Positions 9,482 to 18,165 of a DNA stretch of 64,000 nucleotides are shown one piece after another (positions within the stretch are counted from its first letter, which is position 1; each line of letters opens with the position of its first letter). The position numbers and the translations under genes are program-made. The stretch is from Tillandsia leiboldiana (taxonomy: Eukaryota; Streptophyta; Magnoliopsida; Poales; Bromeliaceae): contig CM055067.1 of NCBI GenBank assembly GCA_029204045.2, positions 26,548,838-26,612,837 of the forward strand. The letters run 5' to 3'. Under the pieces are notes generated by a model that ran no database searches, was not told the DNA's origin, and saw only the letters and a program-made list of their open reading frames with translations.

Positions 9482-10945
9482 ATGGTGATCACATGGATTA
9501 TTTTCCTACTTGCTGCCATGGTTCATGTCAAGGACACTGTCAAGCCCAAGAGGGCTAAGAAAGCAAAGAAAGCGAAAGATGATTCCGATACGGAGTCGGA
9601 AACGGAATCAATTGATTGGGATGAGCTTCAAGTTGAAGCAACAGCACCCACTGCTTCGAAAGGAAAAGCTCCTGCGGAAACATCAAACGCTTCAAAGCCT
9701 ACTGCAGCTGAAAAAGGAAAAGCCCCTATGGATCCAAATCCAGTTGGGACAAGAAGAAAAACCGGTGCAAGAAAAAGAGGTAGTGCTCAAGGAATTTCCA
9801 TTGAGCAACCAGTTGCTAGACAGCCTCCTCCACAAGACTTCATCAGCTCCGCAAGAATCAAGGATTTTGAGAAAAGGGAATGCATTGGCGAGAGACATGT
9901 CAATGTCAAACCAATGAAGGAACGATCTGCAGTCTTTGGGATTTTGTTTGACCAGGTTGGTCTTGCTCAAATTTGCAACTTCCCTGAGACTACTGGGTAC
10001 TGTCCACACTCAGTTCGAATGTTTTATCAGAACGCTGCAAGTCTAATTGATCACGATGATGGACGTCGAGAATTTCACACTTTGGTTAAAAATATCAAAA
10101 TCAAAGTCACACCCCAGCTGATTGGAGATGTGGTAGGTATGACAGCCAGAGCTGATGGACTCCATTACCTAAAAACTCAAAGCTTCAACGACAACTCCTG
10201 GAGAGTTGTAGTCAATGGAATTTGTGTTCCGAATACTTTGTCAACTGGAAATTCTGTTTTCTCTAAAGAGCTTCGACCAGAGTATCGGTATATAAACTTC
10301 ATTGTCTGCTACAACATTCTTCCCAACATGAATACGAAGGTTCTTCGATGGGACAGGATGTTATTCCTTTATCTTCTTGGAAACCCGGCCGCATTGATGG
10401 GAGCAAACTTGAATATTCCCTATCTCATTTGGTCAAGGATGGCGCGGTATGTGGAACACTCTCACCCCACAGAGAGACTACCCTACCCAATGATAATCAT
10501 GCGCATCCTCAGAAAGTTTAAAGTCGATACAAGCGCGAGCTCATACATGTACAGTTTGGGCACCATTAATGGGACAACAATTGTGAAGTCTCTATCGACA
10601 AAACAAGATGATCCTCCATCTCCTCCAATTCGACAAAGAGCTCGACCACAAGCAACTACTTCTACAGCTCCTGTTCCACCAGCACAGCAGGCACCTCCAT
10701 CCACCTCTGATGATGATGCTTCTGTCAGCTCAATCTTTAAAGAACAACAGCGACTCTCCAACGAACAAGAACGCATGTCTGTTGAGTTCGCTGAAATGAA
10801 GGAAGATCTCAAAGAAGTCAAGAAAGAACAAGCTGTGATGATCCAAGATCTCAAAGAAGTGAAGAAGGAGCAAGCTTCCATGAATAAACGGATCAAGAAA
10901 ATGTTTCAGAAGCTTGGGTGTATCAGCTCTGACGATTCTTCATGA
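9482..10945 (+). CDS. Env-like protein of copia-A (putative plant transposon protein)
   Basis: Intact 487-codon ORF. Residues 3-15 are hydrophobic (ITWIIFLLAA), like a signal anchor, followed by a Lys-rich stretch and an Asp/Glu/Ser/Thr-rich stretch. A Ser/Pro/Ala/Lys low-complexity region runs to about residue 115. A globular domain spans about 118-360 (DFISSARIKDFEKRE, YINFIVCYNILPN, WDRMLFLYLLG). A proline-rich linker and a Glu/Lys coiled coil (about 420-475) end the protein. The core resembles a plant-restricted domain usually called 'putative plant transposon protein', found in many retroelement third ORFs; I recognise it by pattern only. There is no typical fusion peptide or C-terminal membrane anchor, so true envelope function is unproven. 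Copia-B encodes a broken homologue, collinear over its whole length. Confidence 0.82.
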   Translation: MVITWIIFLLAAMVHVKDTVKPKRAKKAKKAKDDSDTESETESIDWDELQVEATAPTASKGKAPAETSNASKPTAAEKGKAPMDPNPVGTRRKTGARKRGSAQGISIEQPVARQPPPQDFISSARIKDFEKRECIGERHVNVKPMKERSAVFGILFDQVGLAQICNFPETTGYCPHSVRMFYQNAASLIDHDDGRREFHTLVKNIKIKVTPQLIGDVVGMTARADGLHYLKTQSFNDNSWRVVVNGICVPNTLSTGNSVFSKELRPEYRYINFIVCYNILPNMNTKVLRWDRMLFLYLLGNPAALMGANLNIPYLIWSRMARYVEHSHPTERLPYPMIIMRILRKFKVDTSASSYMYSLGTINGTTIVKSLSTKQDDPPSPPIRQRARPQATTSTAPVPPAQQAPPSTSDDDASVSSIFKEQQRLSNEQERMSVEFAEMKEDLKEVKKEQAVMIQDLKEVKKEQASMNKRIKKMFQKLGCISSDDSS

Positions 10946-11631
10946 AGTTTCCTTCTAATCCTCTTTTTTTGCAGGGTCTTACGTACTTGGTTTGTTTCCT
11001 TCAACTCTCAAGTTTCTTAATTTGTATTTAAACTTCTTAACTCTCCTTGTCTTGCAATTTTGGCTAACTTTGTGACAAAAAGGGGGAGAGAGTTTAGAGA
11101 GAACTTGAACAATGATGATGTGAAAAACTGTGTGAATATGTGAACATCAAGGTAAGTATCACTTCAACTTCAGCTTTGTTTTTTTTTTATCTTGTGATTT
11201 GTTGCATGTTCCTACTAACTATTCGACTAACTATTTGGGCATGTAATATGACTAACAAGTTGATGTTGGACTAACACTTTGTGACATTTGGTTTTTGAAT
11301 GCATAGAAGATATGTTGGTTTTTGAATATGATTCTCTTACATATATGAATTCTCAAATGTCATGATGATCAGATAAACTCTATCTCTGTACTTGGTTTTG
11401 TATGTTTCAATTCTTGAGGTATCTAACGATTCTTTTTGTCAAGAAAGATTTCTGTGTGCAGAGAGTACAGATGTCTAAGTCTAGAGTCTGTTTTAGGAGT
11501 TTATCTCATGTTTTTAAAATTTTTGGATCTCCATTGTAAATTTTTGTTGTATGGTGATAGCAACAAAAATATCTTTTTGAATTTTCTTTAGTGGATCTGT
11601 GTTTTGTCACGAAACCGCCAAAGGGGGAGAT
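10946..11631 (+). other. Copia-A 3' non-coding region with second and third purine tracts
   Basis: No ORF. An A/G tract at 11077-11092 (AAAAAGGGGGAGAGAG) and the terminal polypurine tract AAAGGGGGAGA at 11620-11630 are separated by about 530 bp of AT-rich DNA. The second directly abuts the LTR start TGTTACGG and is the expected plus-strand primer. Copia-B has both at 30118-30134 and 30631-30641. Confidence 0.75.
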
Positions 11632-11857
11632 TGTTACGGAATTTGAGTTGGCGTAATTTCGTGAAAGGTTCAAGTCTTGAAGATTGAAGGTGAAGAAGGT
11701 TGGATCATTTAACTCAATCTAAGAAAGAATAATTCAAAAGGATCAGGTATGTTTAACTAAAGATTTTTGGTGATCCGAATACTTCTTGTAGTGTAGAAAC
11801 ACCTGGAAGAATTTTTTATTGCATAAAAATCAAAAACTGGACATGGGACATGTTCAG

Positions 11858-12141
11858 GATCCGGATCAGACATTCCAATCCGGATCCCGAAGGGTGTTCG
11901 TTGATACACTGGTTCAATTCGGATCGCAGCATCTCATGATCCGGATCCCGAACACTAGTTTTACCTTTTTACATGCACGATCCGGATCAGGATTTGCAAT
12001 CCGGATCCCGAACGTTGATGTTTGGTGAAACTGTATGAACGATCCGGATCAGCCATTTCGATCCGGATCCCGAACCATCGTTTTTCTGGAAACCGTCTTT
12101 CTTGCTACTGCAATCCGGATCGCCGAAATCCGATCCGGATC
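11858..12141 (+). repeat. GATCCGGATC palindrome array in copia-A U3
   Basis: Roughly five units of 60-80 bp, each with GATCCGGATC followed 10-20 bp later by ATCCGGATCCCGAA. The last copy (12132-12141) ends about 67 bp before the TATA box. Likely activator sites; the protein is unknown. Confidence 0.75.
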
Positions 12142-12207
12142 GCCGTCCGTAAAATTTTCAGAAATGGTAGGTTTTTGATTCATATCTCCTTCCTACGGTT
12201 TCTAACC

Positions 12208-12216
12208 TATAAATAG
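12208..12216 (+). promoter_or_regulatory. TATA box of the copia-A LTR
   Basis: TATAAATAG in the context ACCTATAAATAGACCC, a strong plant TATA box, between the U3 palindrome array and the structured leader. Copia-B has TATAAATAA at 31161-31169. Confidence 0.8.
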
Positions 12217-12318
12217 ACCCTATGATTCATTTTTCTAGGGCAATCCAGATAATCCACATAGAGCCGTCATAATCAAATATCATCTTATACGGCCCTAGAT
12301 CCACATATAGAGAAGAAA

Positions 12319-12458
12319 GGAAATACTAGATTTAATTCTATGTTTCTTCATCTATAGTTGATTGATTTGATTCTAGGTTTTCATACTCAGATTTTGAGTA
12401 GAATCAAATCAATGAATACTTAGATGGTATTTCCGATCTATTTCTAATCTAAGTATTC
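12319..12458 (+). other. Long structured leader element in copia-A LTR
   Basis: Perfect 15-bp inverted repeat: 12361-12375 (ATTGATTTGATTCTA) with 12399-12413. Around it CATCTA (12349-12354) can pair with TAGATG (12421-12426), and GGAAATAC (12319-12326) with GTATTTCC (12427-12434). A competing 12-bp helix joins GAATACTTAGAT (12414-12425) with 12447-12458. It lies just downstream of the TATA box, hence in the RNA. Confidence 0.7.
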
Positions 12459-12502
12459 GGCGGATCATCACCACCCAAAAACAACGATTTCCCCAAAATC
12501 GG

Positions 12503-12677
12503 CGCGTGGACTCGCGTGTCCTTGTGGATTCAAGGTTCAACCGCTCTCGTGGATTCGGAGCGAGGTACGTTCGTGGATTCGAAGCGTGCTACTGGGTGAA
12601 GACCGTGGATTCGGTCGGACGTCGTGGACTCGACGTTGGACGCCGTGGATTCGGCGTTGGACGCAGATCGTGGATTC
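12503..12677 (+). repeat. Row of micro-hairpins with constant TGGAYT loop
   Basis: Eight GTGGATTC/GTGGACTC cores in about 175 bp, most flanked by arms that differ from unit to unit yet pair: CGCG/CGCG (12503), CCTTG/CAAGG (12520), TTCG/CGAA (12570), GACCG/CGGTC (12601), ACGTCG/CGACGT (12619), ACGCCG/CGGCGT (12640). Two others pair imperfectly. Conserved in copia-B at 31429-31600. Confidence 0.75.
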
Positions 12678-12790
12678 GAGACGCGTTGTGGAACGAGCGG
12701 AGAAGATCAACTAGGAGCGTATGGTAAAAGGTTGAGTCGTCTGTGAGTACATTAAATCACCTTGTACGTGTTTCAATTCTAGTGGATTTC

Positions 12791-12841
12791 ACCGTGTTAT
12801 CGGTCCCGTGGTTTTTTACTCCGGTTTGGAGTTTTTCCACG
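12791..12841 (+). other. U5 hairpins of copia-A LTR
   Basis: ACCG (12791-12794) pairs with CGGT (12801-12804) around TGTTAT. Then CGTGG (12807-12811) pairs with CCACG (12837-12841) and, inside, ACTCC (12818-12822) pairs with GGAGT (12828-12832). Copia-B keeps the first and outer helices near 43317-43367. Confidence 0.55.
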
Positions 12842-12982
12842 TAAAAATCTTGCGTGTTCTTTTATTTTTCCGCATTGGGTTTTATTGCGCAATGATTTTT
12901 TGAGTGTTTATTGTTTACACCTATTCACCCCCCTCTAGGTGTTTTTTCCCCTATTTAGATCTATATTTCATATAACCCAACA

Positions 12983-13076
12983 GAGTCGACCAAAAGGCAA
13001 ACTTAGAGTCTTCCATTAATCAAGACCAAGATAAACTGGCTCTTGCACTCAGAAAAATGTCCAAGGACATACATGA
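12983..13076 (+). pseudogene. Short possible copia gag scrap between copia-A and gypsy-1
   Basis: About 31 codons open on the plus strand, with residues such as DKLALALRKMSKDIHD, reminiscent of copia gag. It is probably the target copia element (perhaps copia-B) into which copia-A, and then gypsy-1, inserted. The match is weak and by eye. Confidence 0.35.
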
Positions 13077-13085
13077 TGTCACGCC

Positions 13086-13151
13086 CCGGGGTGGAAACTG
13101 CCACCCGGGCTCGCCAACAGATCCGCCATCTGTACGGAAACTGCCGTACAG
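13086..13151 (-). other. U5-end hairpins of gypsy-1 3' LTR
   Basis: CCGGGGTGG (13086-13094) pairs with CCACCCGGG (13101-13109) around AAACTG. CTGTACGG (13130-13137) pairs perfectly with CCGTACAG (13144-13151). In the 5' copy (about 20296) one G of the second stem is missing, probably a sequencing indel. Confidence 0.65.
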
Positions 13152-13165
13152 ACGAAGCGTCTAAC

Positions 13166-14880
13166 CTGCAGAAAGAATCAACTACAGTACACAGATACCA
13201 AAGCTGAAAGTAGACTACTAAAACTGAAGTCCAAACACTGTACAACTGAAAATAATACAATAACCATCTCCCCAAATACTATCATATACAAAATCCTCTG
13301 ATACAGAACCCAAAAATGAGATATCTCCAATAAGTACATCAGTGTACAAGCCCTCGATACAAGAAAATATCCTCACTACATCAGTCTCTCAAACTGTAAA
13401 ATAAAGTACAACTCTATACCTCACTACAAAGGTCTCTCAACAGAGGAAGAAGAAGTAAACTACCAACTGAAGCTCTCCTCTGAAGGGGGGGTACCGCTAC
13501 ACTCCAACGACGGGTAGGGAACTAGCTCGCGACTCCCTCGCCTCGGTCCGAAGGATCAGCAACAGGAGCACAGGAACAGAAGAAGAAGTCCCTGGGGAAA
13601 AGACACCACGACGGGTGTGAGAACTACTTCCCACAGTAGTTCTCAGTGGGTACCGTCAACAAGCCCAACGGTCTGCCCACTAAGTCTACAAGAGGCAAAA
13701 GATAACAGGCAAAGAAATCTGAAAGAAAAGCTGGAATCTACTGTACAGCTACCATGCCTCTATCTAGACACTCAAAAGTGGAACAGATGAAAGTAAATGA
13801 GACCACTCGCACCCAAGGTGCTCAATCGACCCAAATGAACTGACTACCTCAAAGGTCCAGTCAAGCCTGCGCCCGTCGACTAGGAACGCTCCTGCCCACT
13901 ACCACACATCCACATGAGGACGGGATTTACATGGGGCGTCCTGTCCGACTTACTCATCCCTCGCGCAAAACTGCCTCAACAGGCCCATCGTTGCCTCAAC
14001 TGCGGAAAACTGCCTCAACAGGCCAACCATCGTATCCACAGCGGCATCTCAGGATGCGACTCCAACTGAGTGGAACGGCGCGGCATAGAGTATCAAACAT
14101 TGGCATATGCAGGCTAGTCAAAAACCACGCTCACTCTCAGAACGGTAGGACTCAAAATCCCCAAATACCTCGCACAACAGTCGGAGCACTCTCGACGACT
14201 CAGCTGCTCGGCTAACTCGAAACACGAGACATTAGCCTCCCCAACGGCTCGCAGCACGAGGCTCACTGGCTGGAGATACTCCACAGCCAGGAACGACCCA
14301 CAACTCAGGGTAACAAAACAGGTCGGACAACACTCAACGACCTGGGACCACCGTCAACCCCAACGGTTCCCAACAATACGGACCGGAAGATACTCGACGG
14401 CCCGGGACTACCGTCTACTCAACGGCTCCCTCACATGACAGCGCAAAAAGGGAAACAAGACCTCTCGGGACTACCGTTTACTCAAACGGCTCCCCGCAAG
14501 AGAAGCAACCCACTACAACTACCAGACTCCACTCTGCTCCCAAGCAAGAGTGCAAAAGCATCCCACACTAAAAGCAAGTCCCGACCTCTCGGCCCACTAC
14601 CCCGGCGAGAAAACACTAGGTCCAGGGATGAAAGAACAGTGTGGATGTCTAAGCATAAATAACCCTAGCCCAAGTGAGGGTTTTCTACTGGTCTGGTTAC
14701 ACATGCAACGTATGACGGGGGTGCTAGGTCAAGTTCCAAGATAACCATATTAGCAGATAATAAAAGGAATAACAATTCCTACAATCTAGCATGCTACACA
14801 ATGAAATAAGCTATCATGCATAGTCCTACATCAGTAGAAATACTGTACAGTCCATAAAACTTGGAGATAAGGCCACCCAC
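13166..14880 (-). other. Putative leader intron in gypsy-1 LTR
   Basis: On the minus strand the donor GAG then GTGGGTGG begins at 14880, and the acceptor TTGATTCTTTCTGCAG ends at 13166, 1715 nt apart. The signals match those in LTR-0, gypsy-III, gypsy-3 and gypsy-E. Splicing would remove most of the long U5 and its start codons before gag. Not tested. Confidence 0.4.
14344..14495 (-). repeat. Triplicated GGGAC..TCCC hairpin in gypsy-1 LTR
   Basis: Three hairpins about 61 bp apart (14344-14371, 14404-14430, 14467-14495). Outer arms are GGGAC and TCCC; inner arms vary but pair, e.g. CCGTTT with AAACGG. The same triplet lies in gypsy-E (50108, 50168, 50230) and single relatives in gypsy-3, D and LTR-0 (2738-2770). 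Confidence 0.6.
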
Positions 14881-14936
14881 CTCAACGTGCCACCAATTGC
14901 TCGTAGACACTTGCAATTGGCCTCCACGCGATCCGC

Positions 14937-15283
14937 ACGCAAAACGATGTCCGCTGCCGGAGTCCGCACGCAAAACGGAGCACGGTGCCGGAATCCGCAC
15001 GCCAAACGGAGTCTGCACGCAAAACGATGTCCGCTGCCGGAGTCCGCACGCAAAACGGAGCACGGTGCCGGGATCCGCACGCCAAACGGAGTCTGCACGC
15101 AAAACGGTGCACGGTGCCGGAGTCCGCACGCAAAACGGTGCACGGTGCCAGGATCCGCACGCAAAACAGAGTCCGCACGCAAAACGGTGCACGGTGCCGG
15201 AGTCCGCACGCAAAACGGTGCACGGTGCCAGGATCCGCACGCAAAACGGAGTCCGCACGCAAAACGGTGCACGGTGCCAGGAG
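14937..15283 (-). repeat. Leader tandem repeat of gypsy-1 3' LTR
   Basis: Units alternate about 31 bp (GGAGTCCGCACGCAAAACGG plus CACGGTGCC) and about 19-20 bp (GATCCGCACGCAAAACGGA). Related to arrays at 1140-1370, 50700-51010 and 57110-57395. Creates long spurious ORFs in several frames. Confidence 0.85.
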
Positions 15284-16472
15284 ACAGAAAGGAGCAAGAG
15301 GGTCAGATACAGTCTAAAAGAACGCTCCAAAAACTGCACAAAAATACAGAAAAACCAAAGCACGGGACCCACCCGTTAGCGCCGCCGTCGCAGAAACGCT
15401 CCGCCGGGCGTCCTCGCACGCAAAACGAGGTCCACGACGCGCCGCCGCACCTCACGTAGCCTCCTCCCTCACTCCCTCTCGCTCTCGGGTGCAGAAGAAA
15501 GAAAGAAAAGGAGAAAATGGCGGTGCGGGGAGGAGGAAGAAGAAGAAGAAAAAGGGGAGAAAGAGGGTGGTCCACGGTGCCGGTCCACGGAGCCGGTCCA
15601 CCGCGCCAACCAACCAGGAAGGCCCAAACCTCGGTCCACAAGGCTGGGCGCGTGCGCCGGGTCCACGCACGTGCCCAGCGCGCCACGTGGCGCGTGGTAA
15701 CGCGCCCGCCACACGGGCGCGTTACACCGCGCCCTCCCCAGGCGCGGGACACGCGCCCGCCACACCGGCGCGCGTGCCCCCGCGCCCGCGCGGGAGCGAG
15801 TGGGAGCCCGCCACGTGGCGGGCTCCCCGCGTTCCGTGCCGGAGCGCGGTTCCCCAGCGCGCGCCAGCGCGCCCTTTTGCGCGCCTCGGGGAGCGTGCCG
15901 CGCCGCCACCTCGGGATCCGCGCCGCGCCTCGCCTCGGTTTACGTGCCACGTCGCCTCAAAAAATGCGCACGCCTATCGGACTCCAAAACCAACAAATAA
16001 ATAGTCCATTCTTAGCGATTTCGCGCGCTGAATGCAAAAACGATATCCATTTCTCCAAATTCTCACCCGAAAATTTGCCAAATGCCCACTCGATCCGATT
16101 TTCGCGCCGGGTCCATTTTTAAAGTCCGATTAGCCAAATTCCAACTCTAAAAATTCCCGAAGGCGACCGGAGAGGTAAACTTTTATCCGGACTTCACCCG
16201 GAGTCTAAATTTGACATCTGAAACGCGCGAAATCACCTCCAAACACCCGACGGTCCTCCAATTCCCCACGGGATCTCAATTTAAGCCCGAAGGTCCACCA
16301 CTTGTGTCCAAATTACGCGCAACCCCACGCAGGCCTCCAGTTATGCAAGCAAATCCCAAATTGCATCACAAATCCATTCGGGGGCCCCCAACACGCGCAC
16401 CAACACCCCCAACGGCGACCGAACGCTGCCCAACAACCAGCAATCCTACGCGGGGGATTCCGGGACCTCACA

Positions 16473-16484
16473 TCCTCCCCCACT
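16473..16484 (-). other. Polypurine tract of gypsy-1
   Basis: On the minus strand AGTGGGGGAGGA directly abuts the 3' LTR start TGTGAGG. It is preceded by TTCGAGGACGAAACTTTC, the usual end-of-pol context of this gypsy group. Confidence 0.85.
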
Positions 16485-16900
16485 AAAAGAAAGTTTCGTC
16501 CTCGAAACTAGATCAAGCCCATCAGGAGTCAAGAATACCACAGCTAGGTATCTAACAATACGCCTCCAGCTCCCCCCACTCGCTCCTCGTGATTACTCCG
16601 CAACAACAACAACAAGTACGGTATGACCCGATGTGCAATTCTCTCATCTCTCGAGCCAGAAATTGCAAACGGGCGTCCCTCGTACTCCAATAATCACAGA
16701 TCTCAAAGGGGGCAAGTAAATCACGGGCGAGGAAAATCACATCACTACTGAGCTGAGACGTGAAAACCAAGGCTCCACAAAAAGGCTGGGGGAAAACTGA
16801 AATAACCACAAGTGTAATACGCACCAAACCACAACATGGTGCCACCCTCAACAAGACGACCCGGAGCATACCCGCAGACAGTCGTCCAATAAGGAAGGGA
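16485..16900 (-). pseudogene. Gypsy-1 pol C-terminal remnant
   Basis: Minus-strand translation in broken frames gives IPYLLLLLRSNHEER, reminiscent of the C-terminal tail of gypsy polyproteins. The block is repeated in gypsy-3 (35704-36120) and gypsy-E (52180-52600). Frames are broken. Inference from pattern only. Confidence 0.45.
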
Positions 16901-17212
16901 AATCCAATAAGTTGGGGTCTTCACTCGTTACTTCCCGATCCAAAACCACCCGAGTGGACTACTCAACTGCAAGCCTAACCTCCAAAAGGGATCCTCACAG
17001 AGACATAATCTCCTGCCACAGTTGGTCACTCAACATGCTATCATAACCCCAACGGACCCACGGGTCGAAGTCGATCCCATCAACTCATAAAGAACACCCT
17101 GACGGGACCAAACCGTCGGTGAACTGGACGAAAAAACTGGCTCACAAGGCGATCATAAAGCTGATGCCCAACTTGCGGTCAAAAGTCCGAAACATCCAAA
17201 AGACTCTCACCG

Positions 17213-17455
17213 TTGTGTACCTACAACGTGGCATCACTGCCGTGCACCCACGGCGTGGCATTACTGCCGTGTACCAACGGCGTGGCCTCACTGCAGTGCG
17301 CCAACGGCGTGGCATCACCACCGTGTATCAACGGTGTGGTATCACCACCGTGTATCAACGGTGTGGCATCACTGCCGTGTATCAACGGCGTGGCATCACC
17401 ACCGTGTATCAACGGCGTGGCATCACCACCGTGTATCAACGGTGTGGTATACTCA
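17213..17455 (-). repeat. 27-bp tandem array in gypsy-1 internal region
   Basis: About 8-9 units of 27 bp containing GGCATCACCACCGTG. Because 27 is nine codons and lacks stops in several frames, ORFs run through it on both strands (minus: DATPLIHGG; plus: VASPPCING). The same unit makes about 18 copies at 52908-53415 (gypsy-E) and 1-2 copies at 37283-37330 (gypsy-3). Confidence 0.9.
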
Positions 17456-18057
17456 AGCATCAAGGCCTCAGATCTTCACAGTCCTATACCCAACACTACC
17501 TCGAAAACCCGGAGCTGAGGAAGGGCCAAAAGATCAACAGGCAAAAACCAGGGCCCCAACTGCACTGGGCAGGACCAATACTCCCTTCTATGTGCAACAC
17601 GTGATCAGGTATCTGAACCTCACGAGCACAAGCTAAAGGTCCTATCTCTAGCCCATACATCAATGCAAATGCCCTAGCACTCTCGCAGCTATGTCGGAGA
17701 ACCCTCAACGACTTAACTCACAGCAACACCCCACTCATAGGCGAGAAGAACCGACTGACGCGGCAAAGATCCAACAATCCTGATAGACCGGTGCCTAGAA
17801 CCCCAATCAAACAAGAACAGACTCTAGGCTCAGTCTATCGAAGTTTTGCTCCTTTACCGTTCAAGGATTCGGTCCCTCTCGTTAAAGCGGGAAACTATGT
17901 CAACCGCAACTCACGGCTGGAGACGCTCCCGGTAGTCCATCAGGACGAACTCGGCGCCATCAAATCTCGGCGTCCTGTCAGATCATCTCAATCTCACTAA
18001 AATAACCACTGGTAACTCGGCCGGAGGTGAAAATCGCCTCAACAGGCCAAACCTTCG
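17456..18057 (-). pseudogene. Gypsy-1 decayed protease/gag region
   Basis: No intact ORF. The stretch matches gypsy-E 53400-53660 and 54480-54550, where a protease-like segment and gag can be discerned on the minus strand. Here it is interrupted by many stops. Confidence 0.4.
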
Positions 18058-18165
18058 CCACTCACTAGGCGGCATCGCCACTCATTGGGCGGCATCGCCA
18101 CTCACTGGGCGGCATCGCCCCTCACTGGGCGGCATCGCCTCTCGCTGGGCGGCATCGCCTCTGGT
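18058..18165 (-). repeat. 20-bp tandem repeat (GGGCGGCATCGCC unit)
   Basis: About five copies of a 20-bp unit containing CTGGGCGGCATCGCC, next to the 30-bp array. Confidence 0.85.

Larger units (their letters stand above)
3980..12982 (+). mobile_element. Copia-A: Ty1/copia (SIRE/Maximus-like) element, 5' end outside window
   Basis: Reading rightward it holds the C-terminal part of gag, protease, integrase, RT and RNase H, then a non-coding spacer with a purine tract, an env-like ORF with its own promoter and intron signals, two further purine tracts and a 1351-bp 3' LTR. The order protease, integrase, RT places it in Ty1/copia. The extra ORF after pol is typical of the SIRE/Maximus lineage. 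The 5' LTR, PBS and start of gag lie before the window, beyond the LTR-0 insertion. Copia-B (26719-43504) is a diverged relative. Confidence 0.9.
11632..12982 (+). mobile_element. Copia-A 3' LTR (1351 bp)
   Basis: Starts TGTTACGG after the polypurine tract and ends CCCAACA. The U3 has the GATCCGGATC array, the TATA box is at 12208-12216, and the transcribed part holds a large inverted repeat, a hairpin row and the pyrimidine stretch CACCCCCCTCTAGGTG typical of copia LTR 3' parts. No PBS follows, confirming a 3' LTR. The next bases (GAGTC) would be the target duplication, whose partner is out of view. Confidence 0.92.
13077..16472 (-). mobile_element. Gypsy-1 3' LTR (3396 bp)
   Basis: Bounded by TGTCACGCC (13077) and GACCTCACA (16472). 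Sense reads leftward: U3 with E2F-like sites and CACGTG motifs, a GC-rich block (15390-15950), a CT-rich promoter stretch, the leader repeat, a donor-like site (14880), hairpins GGGAC..TCCC (14344-14495), an acceptor-like site (13166) and terminal hairpins. Long ORFs on either strand across the GC-rich part are incidental. Confidence 0.92.

Noticed and set aside
9482..10945. A genuine viral envelope glycoprotein
   Set aside because: Only an N-terminal hydrophobic stretch and a C-terminal coiled coil are seen; no fusion peptide, cleavage site or transmembrane anchor. Kept as 'env-like'.
14655..14665. CATAAATAACCC as a TATA box in gypsy-1 LTR
   Set aside because: It lies on the antisense strand far downstream of the GC-rich U3 and pyrimidine stretch where transcription should begin.
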